Source: Spiroplasma endosymbiont of Dioctria linearis
GTDB taxonomy: Bacteria > Bacillota_I > Bacilli_A > Mycoplasmatales > Mycoplasmataceae
Reading direction: 5' to 3'
DNA: 64,000 bases
Assembly: GCF_964030865.1 (NCBI RefSeq)
Contig: NZ_OZ034984.1
Span: forward strand, 186,001 to 250,000
Below are positions 21,872 to 33,590 of the stretch, piece by piece; position 1 is the first letter of the stretch, and every line of letters starts with the position of its first letter. The translations under genes and the position numbers were made by a program. The notes under the pieces were generated by a model. The model saw only the letters and a program-made list of their open reading frames with translations, was not told the DNA's origin and made no database searches.

Positions 21872-22807
21872 ATGAAAGATTTAACAATAATTAAATTTGA
21901 AAATTTTTTAAAAAAGTTTAAAAAAAGTTCTATTGGACCAATTGACTTTGAGATTAAACAAAATCGAATTGTTGCCTTTCTAGGTAGCAGTGGTAGTGGG
22001 AAAACTGTAATTTTAAATTCTCTAATTGGAGCTACTAAAAAATATAAGGGAGATATTTTTATTGAAGATAGTAATAGAAAAAAAATTAGCAATCATATTT
22101 TAAATAAGCAAATTGGGATTTATATTCAAATGGATTTCTCACTATATGATATGAAAGCTTATAATTTTTTAAAAACTATGGCTTCAATATATGGAGTTAA
22201 GAAGGATCTAATTAAGGAAAGAGTTAAATACTGAATGGAGTATTTTAATTTGTGAGAATCAAAAGATAAAAGTTTAAAAAATTTCTCATGAGGAATGAAA
22301 AATAGAATAAATTTTATTCTTTGCTTTTTAAAAGACCCTAATATAATTATTATGGATGAGCCAGGAGCTAACTTAGATTCAATTTGAAGAAATAAAGTTA
22401 AAAATTTATTGATTAAATTTAAGCAAGAAGGTAAAACAATTATTTTCACTGTTCATAATATTGATGAAATGACAGATATAATTGATGACTATATAATTAT
22501 TGAAAAGGGAAAACTAATTTTTTTAGGTTCAAAGGAAGAGTTAAATATTTATAATAAGTATAAATTATTTCTAGATTCTGAATTTGATGTAAAAGAGTTA
22601 AGAAATTTTTTAGATAGACATAATATTAAAAGTTTTAAATTTGATTTACAAGAAAACTCAATTGTAATTGCAACAAATAATACAAAAGAAATTAATTGAC
22701 TATTCTTATTTTTTTTGAAAAAAAACATACCTATAAAAAACTTAGTAAAATTACCAGTTAATATGGAATCTATTCATAAGGCTCTTGAATCAAAAACTGG
22801 TATTTAA
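21872..22807 (+). CDS. ABC transporter ATPase, family A, copy 1
   Basis: 311 aa, start 1 bp after the permease stop. Walker A GSSGSGKT (residues 38-45), Q-loop YIQMDFSLYD, a signature reading NFSWGMKNR in place of LSGGQ, Walker B IIIMDEPGANLD, and H-loop TVHNIDE. The serine and final glycine of the signature are kept, so ATP hydrolysis is plausible. A ~70-residue C-terminal domain (KELRNFLDRHNIKSFKFDLQ...) resembles the accessory tail of drug/bacteriocin-type ABC-2 ATPases. It powers the membrane protein encoded just upstream. Followed directly by the next IS. Confidence 0.9.
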
Positions 22808-22867
22808 TTTAAAAGCACATTGATATTTCTCATTTATTTAAATTTTATAAAATATATTAATATCAAA

Positions 22868-24309
22868 GGTATTGGGGGGTCTAAAAAAATAGGTCTCCCA
22901 ATTTTTTTTGTTTTATAATTTAGAACAAGATTATAATTGTATTAGCAAGAAAGGTTGCATCTAAATGAAATATTCGAATGAGTTAAAAATTCAAGCTGTT
23001 AATGATTATATTAATGGAATTAAATTAAAAGACATTGCAATTAAATATAATATAAAAGCTAATTCAAGTATTTTAGATTGATATCAAAAATATCATGAGT
23101 CATCTGAAATTAAAGTATTTGATAGGAAAAACATAGTAAAACCAATGAAGTTAGATTTAAAAATAAAGTTAGCAAATATGGCAAAGAGAATAAAGAATTG
23201 AAAAAGAGGCTTTTTGAATTAGAAGCGCAAATTAAACAAAGTGCTGATTTAATAGAACTTAAGAAGGAAAAGAAGAAAGGAGAACAAGCAGAAAAGGAAG
23301 TTGAGTTATTAAAAAAGTTCATAGCATCATTTCTAATAGGTTATCAAAAGGTTAATAAAAAAGTATATACAAAAAAAGATATAACTCAGATATATCAAAC
23401 AGTATATGAATTATTATTAATGGGAAATGATGCAAAAAAACTCTTCTAATTTATGGTGTTGGTTATCGTAGTTATACTAATTGAATTAAAAGAGGAAAAC
23501 CCGAATATAAGAGACAATATCATCTTCATGCCAAAGAAGTTGTAGAAAGTATTTATTCAAGGAAGGACGATATATTTGGTGCCGAAAAGCTAGATTAAAG
23601 ATATTAAAAGACTTCAATATAAATCTTTCTAGAGAGACAATTATTGAACTTAGAACGGAAGTTTTATTGAAATTAAAAAAAGAAATAGCTTCTTCTAAAT
23701 AAAAAAAACAAGAATGGGAATAAGTACTCATAAGAAACATACATCTTTAGATCTTATAAAAGGAGATTATAGCTCTAATAAATATTTAGAAAAGATTGGA
23801 ATTGATGGTACATGATTTAAAAATATTTATATTAGAGGAGTTAAAACAAAACTCTTATTTCTACCTGCATATGACTTTTACTCTAATGAAATTAGTTCAT
23901 ATTCAGTCGTCAACTCTGAAAATATACTAGTAACTCTTGAAATGTTAGAAGGTTTAGTAAGAAAAATGGATTTAGTTATAATAAAGAAAATTATTATGCA
24001 TAGTGATTTAGACTCTGCATTTACAAGTAAAGAAACAAAAAAATTTTGTAAGCAACATAATATAATTAGATCAAATTCAGCTTCAAGTTTTAAAGAAAAT
24101 CAATTTATAGAACAAACACATAGATGAGTTAAAAAGTATTTTTATTTAATATTTGGTAATAAATTTTATAAGGATTAATATTTTAGAAGTTGTATTTATA
24201 AATTTGTTAAAATTTTTAATAGTACAAATATAATCTTAAAAAATGGATGCACACGAAGCGAAATGATCCAAAATTTTAGGAAATAATCTTACTTAGCATC
24301 CCCAATACC
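22868..24309 (+). mobile_element. IS3-like element, copy A2
   Basis: Same ends as copy A1: ggtattggggggtcta at the left and acttagcatccccaatacc at the right. It sits exactly between the two lipoprotein units of array A. Confidence 0.85.
22965..24286 (+). pseudogene. IS3-like transposase, multiple lesions
   Basis: Full-length relative to copy A1 but broken by several changes. One base is lost near 23131 (ggaaaaacatag), there is an indel near 23435 (gcaaaaaaactc), one base is lost near 23585 (gccgaaaagctag), and an in-frame TAA lies near 23699. The catalytic-core codons around HSDLDSAFTS and NQFIEQTH survive. It keeps the base at the position where copy A1 is frameshifted, so the two copies are broken independently. 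Confidence 0.8.
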
Positions 24310-24350
24310 TAAAGTCTTTTATTAGTATTATTATTTTTCCAATAAAACTC

Positions 24351-24380
24351 TTGCTTTTTTTTTTTTTTTTTGAATATACT
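24351..24380 (+). promoter_or_regulatory. Poly(T)-spacer promoter of lipoprotein A2
   Basis: TTGCTT (24351-24356), 18-nt spacer, TATACT (24375-24380); 17 T at 24355-24371. Geometry identical to the A1 promoter although the base after the T run has changed (aa to g). Confidence 0.65.
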
Positions 24381-24410
24381 AAAAATAGTTTTATAAAAGG
24401 AGAAGATAAA

Positions 24411-26114
24411 ATGAAAAAATTATTAGGTTTTTTAGGAGCAATGACTTTTACTATTTCAACTAGTGTTAGTGTTATTGCTTGTGGTAATAAAGAGGTCACT
24501 GACCCTGCTCCAGATGAAAATGTCTTTGAGGAACTATTTAAAGACTTTGAAAATGAAATTCAAAACATATTTAATAAACATTACTCAGAAAAAAGCTTAG
24601 GTTTTTCTGTAATGAATGATAGTGTTGAAGAAAAAGGGTTTACTTTTTTAAATGAAAGTAAACTTAGTAGTCTAAACAATGGAGAGCATCTATTAGAAGG
24701 CGAATTATTAAATGATTTTAAGCACGACTTAAACATTTTACTAGATGATACTGCTTTAAGAACAAAAATAAATGCCTTAGAAAATCAACCAAAATATAAC
24801 TTGTTAACAACAGGATTACCAAATGGTATTTATAATGATCTTAATTTAAAAGAAAATAAAATAGATATCAATATTAAAAACAACAATGAAAGTAATGCTG
24901 CAGGAAAAAGTAAATTCTCAGCAACAGTTTCATTTTCAATAGCAATTGATATAAATTATATAAAGAATAATGAATTGCAACATAAAAATAGTGACTACTT
25001 ACCATTAACATTTTCCCTGTTAAATGATGAGTTAATTGGTAAAGCAATTAATCAAATTCAATTATTATTAGCAAAGCAACTATATACAAGTGAAAAGTCA
25101 CCATTATTTTTAACAGATACAAAATTAGGTATATCAGATGTTGCTTTTAAAGAAAATATTCATGGAGATATAAAAGATTATACTAATGCTTCTTCTACTG
25201 AAGAAAGTTTTAAAAGTAAAATGGCTGAAGCTACAACAAAAATTTTAGAAGAAAATAAGATTAATAATTCTAAGGTTATAACAGAAAAACAGTCTACTAC
25301 AAATATTTATTGAGATAATCTATATGGTAGAGTTAGTTTTTCAAATTCAAAAATTATAACTACTAAATCAGATGTATTTAATAAAATTTTAATGAATAAA
25401 GACCCAAATGTTAGTTATGAACAAAAACAGGAAATAATTAAAAAGGAATATAAAACGGAATTAGATGATACAAATTTTAAAAAAAGTTTTGAAAGCTTTA
25501 TAAGGGATAGAGGATTTAGTTCAATTGAAAGTAAAACTAATTTCGAAAGTGTATTAGGATTTGGAACTTTTAATATAAGTGGACTACAAATAGAAGTAGC
25601 AAATATGATTTATGAAATACCAACAATAGTTTTTGGTTTTGATTATAGTGTTGAAAATGATAATAATTCTCTTTTTAAAAGATCGGACTACTCAAAACAA
25701 ATCTTAGATACTATGCAAGCTTTTATAAATTCATATGATATTAGTTATACTAAAGATAGTATTATGACTTTCTCAGATGAAAGAATTTGAAAAAGAGCTG
25801 ATGAGGTATATAAAGATTATAAAGATAATATTTCATATCAAAATATAAACAATTTTCATTTGGGTTCAGAATTAGAATTTAATAAGGAAATAGCAAAGAA
25901 TGCAAGAACAGGACATTTTTATTGATTTTTATATACATCTGCAGATTTTGTTTTAACAGATGGGGGTATTAAATATAAATCAGGTAGTTCATCAACTACT
26001 GTTAACAAGTTTGAAATTAGACTTGGAGTATTTACACTTAGGTTACACCTTACTTCAGATGACGATAAGCTGCTATCAAATGGAGGATTTTTGTATAAAA
26101 AGGGTGTTAGCTAA
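24411..26114 (+). CDS. Surface lipoprotein, family A, copy 2
   Basis: 567 aa, paralogue of the 18348 gene with the same signal peptide and lipobox (VIACGNK). The first ~220 residues are nearly the same. Residues ~230-330 and the last ~90 differ clearly (for example KVITEKQSTTNIYWD, and FTLRLHLTSDDDKLLSNGG at the end). Such patchy divergence beside near-identical transporter genes suggests diversification of exposed parts. Strong ribosome site AAAAGGAGA. No known domain. Confidence 0.85.
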
Positions 26115-26115
26115 T

Positions 26116-27927
26116 ATGATAGTTGAAAATAAAAAGTCAATTCCATTAGCAAAACTAATTGGGTTCAATCTTAAACTATATTTAAAAGACAAATCTATTA
26201 TAATTTTGTCTTTTATTATTTTAATATTAACTTTATTTTTCAGTATTTTAATATCAGTGTATAAAAAATCAAATACGAGTATTATACTTTTTTATAATTA
26301 CTTTTTTATAATTACTTTTTCAGTTTTATTATTTCTCCTAATTTTAAGAATGGTTCAGTTGATGCTTAATAATAAAATTGATGATAAAACAATTTATTTA
26401 ATGATTTCCACTAATATTTCTAGAAAAAAAATAATATTTACATTAGTAATAACGAATTTAATTTATTTGCTAGCAATTCAAACAACTATTTTTTTACTAC
26501 CCAATATTTTTCTTTCACTTGCATCTTTAAAAGTAAACGAAGTTCTTTTAAGAATAACATTAGTTCACTTTATTTATGCTTTATGTTATGGCTTTTGTTT
26601 AACTTCATTTTTTATTTTTTTATCCACTACATTAAAAATGCATGTTTCAACAATTTTATGTTCTCTTATTTTAGCTACAAATTTTATTAATAGTTTACCA
26701 ACACAATTTATGAAGGAATCTGAAAAAAGTATTGTATTAAGTTTTGAGGGTGGTCAAGCTTTTCAAGTTACTGAAATTTATAAGGCTTTTGATTTACAAG
26801 AACACATTAAAAAGGAACAAATTAAATATCCGTTACTTAGTAAGTATATTAATAATTTCTTTATTGAAAATGAGTTACTATCAGGACAGTCTTTTCAAAC
26901 AGCAAATATTATTAATTTAAGAAAGCAGTTTTGAAAAAATTTAGGTTTAATAAATAGTGAAAATAAAAATTATAGTTTAACTAATCAGACACTAGCAAAA
27001 GTTCCAGATAACTGATCTAAAGCAGATTGAAAAGTTGGTGATCAAGTAGATATTAATTTTTCTGTTGAAGATACTTTCATAACCAGAGATGAACTAATTG
27101 AATTATCAAAAGATTCAAATAATGAAAATCAAAATATTTTAATGGAGTTTTTAAATTTTATGTCTTATATTAATAAATACTTTATTAATGATTTAACTTT
27201 TCAAAAAAATTTTTATCAGCTATTTGATGACTTTCCTTCAATAGTAGAAGGTTCTGATGTATCTTATATCCAAAATAAAACCTCAAAAGTTTCAAAAGTA
27301 TCGTTCAAAATTGAAACAACTGGTGAGGAAGTTATATTAGGAGCAAAAAATAATCTAACAAGCGAGCTTATAAAATCAATGTATACAAATTATTTAGGAA
27401 GAAATACTAGTGGGATTGCTTTGAGTGAATCACCAGAAATGGATACTCTGATTAATTCAGAAGAGGGTTTATTTAGCCCAGTTATGTTAACAGCTAGAAT
27501 TCTTGAAGATTATTTTATTAAGTATTGTTCTATTTATACAATTGCAACTACTAAAGCAATTTCATTGAATAAAAGTTATTTTGATTATCAAAAGGCAAGA
27601 ACAAAAAATGAACTTTTTTTTCAAATGAACTTTATTGCAAATAATTTATTGAATTTTACATATTATGCAAAAAATGCTTCAGAGGGTATCTGATTTAATG
27701 AAGAAAATACTAGTGTAATTAACTTTAATAATCAAGATAATTCATTTTTGCCTTATAAACTTTATTCCTTTAAGATAAATAAAAATGAATTAGGTTTAGA
27801 TACTATTGATCCCTTATCCTATAATAATTTTATTCCACCATATATCTATTTAATTATTCAATTAACTTTTGCCATTATTAATTTATTTATCTCTATCCTA
27901 TTATTAAATAGAAAGGATTTAAACTAG
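26116..27927 (+). CDS. ABC-2 type permease, family A, copy 2
   Basis: 603 aa, same length and topology as the 20059 gene, with only scattered substitutions (for example SLASLKVNE for SLASLKINE, TLKMHVS for TLKMQVS). Starts 1 bp after the lipoprotein stop and ends 1 bp before the ATPase start, so the three are translationally linked. The large hydrophilic domain between residues ~225 and 575 is also conserved. Confidence 0.8.
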
Positions 27928-27928
27928 A

Positions 27929-28864
27929 ATGAAAGATTTAACAATAATTAAATTTGAAAATTTTTTAAAAAAGTTTAAAAAAAGTTCTATTGGACCAATT
28001 GACTTTGAGATTAAACAAAATCGAATTGTTGCTTTTCTAGGTAGCAGTGGTAGTGGGAAAACTGTGATTTTAAATTCTTTAATTGGAGCTACTAAAAAAT
28101 ATAAGGGAGATATTTTTATTGAAGATAGTAATAGAAAAAAAATCAGCAATCATATTTTAAATAAGCAAATTGGGATTTATATTCAAATGGATTTCTCACT
28201 ATATGATATGAAAGCTTATAATTTTTTAAAAACTATGGCTTCAATATATGGAGTTAAGAAGGATCTAATTAAGGAAAGAGTTAAATACTGAATGGAGTAT
28301 TTTAATTTGTGAGAATCAAAAGATAAAAGTTTAAAAAATTTCTCATGAGGAATGAAAAATAGAATAAATTTTATTCTTTGCTTTTTAAAAGACCCTAATA
28401 TAATTATTATGGATGAGCCAGGAGCAAACTTAGATTCAATTTGAAGAAATAAAGTCAAAAATTTATTGATTAAATTTAAGCAAGAAGGTAAAACAATTAT
28501 TTTTACTGTTCACAATATTGATGAAATGACAGATATAATTGATGACTATATAATTATTGAAAAGGGAAAACTAATTTTTTTAGGTTCAAAGGAAGAGTTA
28601 AATATTTATAATAAGTATAAATTATTTCTAGATTCTGAATTTGATGTAAAAGAGTTAAGAAATTTTTTAGATAGACATAATATTAAAAGTTTTAAATTTG
28701 ATTTACAAGAAAACTCAATTGTAATTGCAACAAATAATACAAAAGAAATTAATTGACTATTCTTATTTTTTTTGAAAAAAAACATACCTATAAAAAACTT
28801 AGTAAAATTACCAGTTAATATGGAATCTATTCATAAGGCTCTTGAATCAAAAACTGGTATTTAA
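27929..28864 (+). CDS. ABC transporter ATPase, family A, copy 2
   Basis: 311 aa, essentially the same protein as the 21872 copy: all nucleotide-binding motifs and the FSWGM signature are retained, and I noticed no coding difference. It is the last gene of array A; a terminator lies 77 bp downstream. Confidence 0.9.
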
Positions 28865-28940
28865 TTTAAAAACACATTGATATTTCTCATTTATTTAAAT
28901 TTTATAAAATATAGTAATATCAAATAAATTAACTCCAATC

Positions 28941-28974
28941 AAACATTTAATAATTTTTATTAAATGTTTTTTTT
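28941..28974 (+). terminator. Terminator at the end of array A
   Basis: A 12-bp perfect stem (28941-28952 with 28958-28969), 5-nt loop and T-run. Absent after unit 1, where the IS follows instead. Confidence 0.8.
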
Positions 28975-29127
28975 ATTTTTTTGAGAGCTTATATTCCTAA
29001 GTAAAGTACTTTAATCTTTTTAAATAAGAGAGTATCTCTAAATAATAAATATATAATAAAAATGTTGTATTTATAAAAAAGGGATGCTAGGGTGGGTTAT
29101 GAAAGAAAAGGAGATTACAATTAATAT

Positions 29128-30702
29128 ATGAAAAAATTATTAAACATTTTTGGAATTTTTTCACTATCAGCAGTTAACTTATTTCAAAACTCCTGAGTGA
29201 AAAATTCAAAAGAGGATATTAAAATATCAAATAGAGTTGAGCAACAATTAAATAAGAATTCTTGTGATTGTTCAGATGTAATAACAAGTTATAAAGAATT
29301 TGTAGCTTATGAAAGTTATGCTTATACATCAAGAGTTAATCAATTATCTTTAGATCAATGAACTCTAAATTTTTTATACAATGCTTTTCAAGCTAATGCA
29401 AAATTGGACTATACAGATGTAGAAATTTTTTTGTCCAATTCAATATTAGACTTTTCTTATAGCAAAAATACCAATGCTAAAGAGGCAATATCTAAAGCAA
29501 TAATAAGTCATGGATTTAAATATGCCAATTATCAAGTTGGTGGAGTTTTTATAAAAGTAGAGGAAAGAAGATACAACTCACCTGGTGAGGAATGACGAAT
29601 TAATGGTTTGGAAGTGGGAATTTTTGATACTACAAAAAGACAGCCTTTAGAGCAGGAAATATACTCTGATATAAAATTTAGTAAAGCTTTAAACTTATCT
29701 AAACCATTTAAAGAAAAAACAATTGAGAGTGGGGGTTTAATGAGTTATCATTCAATTCCAAGATTTGCATCACATATCCTATCGCTTAAAGAGGAATTTA
29801 ACTATCTTTCTTTTCCTGATGCTAAAATGGAAGCTATTTTAATTGATGATTATAAAGGAATCTATGAGAGATATGACTACTCAAGAACTTTTAATGGTTC
29901 ACATATAGCTCAATCATTTAACATGCATGATTTAAAGTGGAATGGAGACAATGAAAAGGAGCATTATTTAAGTACACAATTACAAGAAACATTTACTTAT
30001 GAAAAGTTAGATCCATTTATTTTTCTAATTAATGATATTGAGTTTAAATTAATTTTTAGACAAAACTCTGAATTTGAAAACAAATACGACATTTGACTAG
30101 AAAATAAACATCATTTTAAAAATATTAGTCCTTTTTTTGAAGAAACTTCTATGACTTTTAACTTTAATTTAAATAATAAAATAGCTTTTTTTAATACGTT
30201 AGAGTTAAAAGAAATTGAGAATGTATATAATAAAAAAATATTGGCAAGAGAAAAAAAACTTTCTAATGAGAGAATATTTCCTCCTATTGGAGGAAGTCCA
30301 TTTTTAACAAGAATTATTTATGATAATTTTCATAATGGTTTTTGAGGAATGGAAGTTTATTTAAATAGAGAAGCACTTAACTCACTAGCTAATATGATTT
30401 GTATTGGAAAAGATAATAATCAACCTTTTATAAATACAGTAAGAGAATTATTAATGTTAGCAGCACCCGAATATTTTGAATACACTATTGAGGAGCAAAA
30501 CTTAATTGTAACTTACATTGATGCAGCAATTAGAAATAGATATAATAATCATCCAAATTATTTATCTCTTTTCTTTAATGAATTTTATTATAATGAAGAG
30601 GCTACCTTTGGTGTTTGAATTCAAGCAAAGAACTTTGAAAATGAAGACCCTAATATTGTTGACTATGATATAGAGATTTGAAATTCTCCACCTCATGATT
30701 AA
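29128..30702 (+). CDS. Secreted protein of unknown function
   Basis: 524 aa. N-terminal signal sequence (MKKLLNIFGIFSLSAVNLF) without a cysteine at the usual lipobox place; CDC appears only at about residues 47-49. It is probably secreted or held by an uncleaved signal anchor. No recognised domain; there are many aromatic residues and patches such as FPPIGGSPFLTRIIYDNFHNG. Ribosome site AAAGGAG is 14-15 nt before ATG 29128, longer than usual. It stands alone between the array A terminator and a bidirectional terminator. It is not related by eye to the array lipoproteins. Confidence 0.75.
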
Positions 30703-30777
30703 ATAATAAGATTTTAATAAATTTCTATTTTTATAACTAATATATAAAAAGTAAATATTTATTATGACAATTAGATA

Positions 30778-30812
30778 TTAGAAAAAGCAGATTATAAATC
30801 TGCTTTTTCTAA
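30778..30812. terminator. Bidirectional terminator between convergent genes
   Basis: A stem of about 15 bp (ttagaaaaagcagat... paired with ...atctgctttttctaa) with A/T tails on both sides. It serves the secreted-protein gene on the plus strand and the ABC exporter gene on the minus strand. Confidence 0.85.
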
Positions 30813-30816
30813 TAAA

Positions 30817-32769
30817 CTATTTTGATAGTTGATATAAAGTTTTAAATAAACCTTCTATAGAAATAAGTCTTTCAAAGTTCCCAGTTTCAACTATTCCTTT
30901 ATCTTGTTCTAATACATAAATTTCATCAAAGTTTTTAATTGTACTTAATCGATGGGCAATTGAAATTGTTGTTCTTCCTTTCATTAGTTTTTCTAACTCT
31001 TTTTGAATTTCAGATTCAACAATATTATCAAGTGCACTTGTAGCTTCATCCAAAATTAGTATTTCAGGATTTTTTAAAATAAGTCTTGCTATCACAAGTC
31101 TTTGTTTTTGACCACCACTTAATTGTGCACCACGTTCAGATAGAATTGTTTCATATTGATTTGGTCATTGCATAATTAATTCATGCATTTTTGCCTTTTT
31201 ACAAGCTTCAATAATTTCTTCATTAGTTTTATTTTCTAATCCATAGGCAACATTTTCAAAGATGGTACCACTTAAAATTTGTGGTTCTTGATCAACATAA
31301 CCAATTTTATCTAATCATGATTTTAAATTTAAATCCTTTAATTTGACTTTATTATTTATTAGAATTTCTCCTTGTTGGGGATCATAAAATCGCAATAATA
31401 ATTTTGCTATTGTAGATTTCCCACTTCCTGTTGGTCCAACAAAAGCATATTTTTTACCTTTGACCAATGTAACATTTAAATCTTTAATAACATGCTTATC
31501 AGTGTCAGGGTACATAAAACCAATATTTTTTAGTTCAATAGAATTAATTTTTTCTTTAATTTCTTTTTCATTAAATTTTTCAATAGTAATTTCACTTTTT
31601 AGAATTTCACTAACATTGTTAGCTGAAATTCTGGCATGGGGAACAGCTGAAATTACTTGTCTTAATTGCATAATTGGAATTGTCATAACAATTACACCTG
31701 TTGTAAAAGCAGTGATAATACTGATTAAAGATTGAGTATTATTATAGAATAGAAATACTCCAAAGATAATAGAGGCCATTGAGAAACTACCAATTCCTCC
31801 AATTATTAATGCAGAAGGAACTTCTGAAGCAAAGAATTTTTTCTTTTCTTTTTTTGAAACTCTTTCAATCATTTCATTAAAATGATTTTTCTCATGTTTA
31901 AATGTTCCCATAGATTTTATTAATCTAATACTGTAAATTTTTTCACTAATATCATTGTCTAAATTTTGTGTAATTTTATTAATTTTTTTAGTAGCACTAT
32001 TTGATATTAAAATAGTGATAAAAATTATTATCATAAATGCTAATAATAAACCAAAGACACAAAGTGCTAATTTTCAACTAATATTAAACATTAGAATAGC
32101 TGAAAATAGAATTGTAACTGTTGAAAGTAAATAAATAATTGGAGCTTCTTTAATAAAAGAAGATACAATTGAACTGTCCTTAACAATAGTTGAAATCAAT
32201 TGTCCTGCTTTATTAGAATTAAAATAATTTAAATCTTGATCAACTATTTTATTAATTAATTTAGCTTTTAATTGATTCTCGTATGCCTGAGCAATATAGC
32301 CACTTACAATAAAGTTTAAGTAAGAAAGCATAACAACAAAAATGACATCAACAATCATTGAATAGGCAAGAGTGAATAGTTTAAAATCTCCTCCTAAAAT
32401 CTTAATATAAAGTTTGTTACCATCATAATAAACAAAATCATAAAAAAACTTTTGAATGATTTGTTCATAGACATTAGAACCTAGTGATATTGAACTAAGT
32501 ATTTTTTCTAATTCTTCTTGTGTAATTTGAAGTCCAATTTCTTGAACTATTTCATAGATATCTGTTGTATTAATTGATTTCATAGAATCAAGAACACTTT
32601 TTGATACTAATAAAGCTGTAATAAGTTCAATTGCTTTAATATTTCATATAAATAATAAAGCAATTGAAATTGTTAAAGTTAACATTAAAAAGGTTAAAAC
32701 CTTTTTATTTTTCATAGCTTGAAATAAGTGAGAATAGAGCTCAACTTTTTTTCTTTTTTTAATAACCAT
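30817..32769 (-). CDS. ABC exporter (fused TM domain + ATPase), MsbA/LmrA type
   Basis: 650 aa, read from 32769 to 30817 with TGA as Trp. The N-terminal half is an exporter membrane domain of about six helices with an extra loop of ~85 residues after the first helix (SINTTDIYEIVQEIGLQITQ...). The C-terminal half is the nucleotide-binding domain: Walker A GPTGSGKST, Q-loop VDQEP, signature LSGGQKQR, Walker B ILILDEATSALD, H-loop AHR. It functions as a homodimer or half-transporter exporting lipids, drugs or peptides; the substrate is unknown. It is divergent from a MarR gene, with the shared spacer carrying palindromes, so it is probably repressed by that regulator. Confidence 0.9.
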
Positions 32770-32814
32770 TTTTCAATTCCTTTCATTTTTTCTTTATAAT
32801 ATTTAATAGTTATA

Positions 32815-32877
32815 AAATGATTTATTATTAATAAAATCATTTATTTCAAATAAACTTACTTGTTTCATTTGAAATAA
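32815..32877. promoter_or_regulatory. Palindromic operator candidates between exporter and MarR gene
   Basis: Two inverted repeats: aaatgattt/aaatcattt (32815-32823, 32834-32842) and the 11-bp perfect ttatttcaaat/atttgaaataa (32841-32851, 32867-32877). They lie in the shared intergenic region, as expected for MarR binding sites, and probably overlap one or both promoters. Confidence 0.55.
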
Positions 32878-32909
32878 GATAATCTTATAACATTATTAGT
32901 GGGGTGTCA

Positions 32910-33347
32910 ATGAAAAAGCAATATAACTTAGATAATTTAAGTACACTTGTTAAAGGTAATTTAGTTATTATTATAATAAGTAAAAGAATCAGTAAAGATA
33001 TGATGAAAAAGTATCCAGATTTATATTCATTGGCATATCTACATTTAATGTTTATTAAAAATGTTGAGGGAATTAGTCAAGTAGAGTTAGCAGATTTAAC
33101 TAATACAAATACTTCAACCATGCACAGAAACATCAAATCATTAACTGATAATAACTATATTGTCAAAAAAATTTCTACAAGAGCAAATGAAAATGAAATT
33201 TACTTAACTCAAAAAGGTGAACAAGTAGTAAAAGATATAATTGAATGAGTTAATGAATATGAAAAAGAAATGGGCTTTAATGAAGAAAATACAAGAGAAT
33301 TAACAATGATGTTTAAAAAAATAATCAATAAGTATTCTGATTTTTAA
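32910..33347 (+). CDS. MarR family transcriptional regulator
   Basis: 145 aa from ATG 32910; a GTG two codons upstream (32904) is an alternative, but it would overlap the GGGG that serves as ribosome site. A winged helix is visible: GISQVELADLTNTNTSTMHRNIKSLTDNNYIVKK, then the wing with ENEIYLTQKGEQ. MarR dimers repress neighbouring transport genes until a small ligand binds. Divergent orientation from the ABC exporter suggests control of that exporter and of itself. Confidence 0.85.
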
Positions 33348-33590
33348 TATCAGAAATTATTAAAACAATTTAAATAATGGCTTATTAAAAAGTTATATGA
33401 GAATAAGCAAAATAATAGATCTTTTAATAGTATGCTATCATTTTATCATCTTTAAATTCACAATAAATAACACTTTTATATTTGAATTTTATACAATAAG
33501 TTATAAAATAATTATGTAATTAAATAAACTATAATAATTTTTTAGTTTATAAAATTATAAAATAGGTATTAATAATAAAGGGGTAAAATT
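33348..33590 (+). promoter_or_regulatory. Upstream region of the cysteine peptidase, duplicated downstream
   Basis: No gene. From about 33412 it is repeated at 34783-34954 (aataatagatcttttaa..., ...agtttataaaattataaaataggtattaataat), so promoter and gene were duplicated together. AAAGGGG precedes ATG 33591. Confidence 0.55.

Larger units (their letters stand above)
16803..28920 (+). repeat. Array A: two tandem ~6.06-kb units
   Basis: Unit 1 (16803-22867) and unit 2 (22868-28920) have the same order: IS3-like element, poly(T) promoter, lipoprotein, permease, ATPase. Corresponding starts are offset by 6057-6066 bp. The permease and ATPase genes are almost identical between units; the lipoproteins differ more. 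Unit 1 runs straight into the left end of the second IS (aatatcaaa|ggtattgg), whereas the last unit continues into unique sequence (aatatcaaa|taaatt). The left end of the IS therefore marks the repeat boundary. Confidence 0.9.

Noticed and set aside
21862-22092. Minus-strand frames opposite the ABC ATPases (also 22159, 27919, 41245, 47262 and similar)
   Set aside because: They repeat at the same position in each copy only because the plus-strand ATPase is conserved; no ribosome sites or signals.
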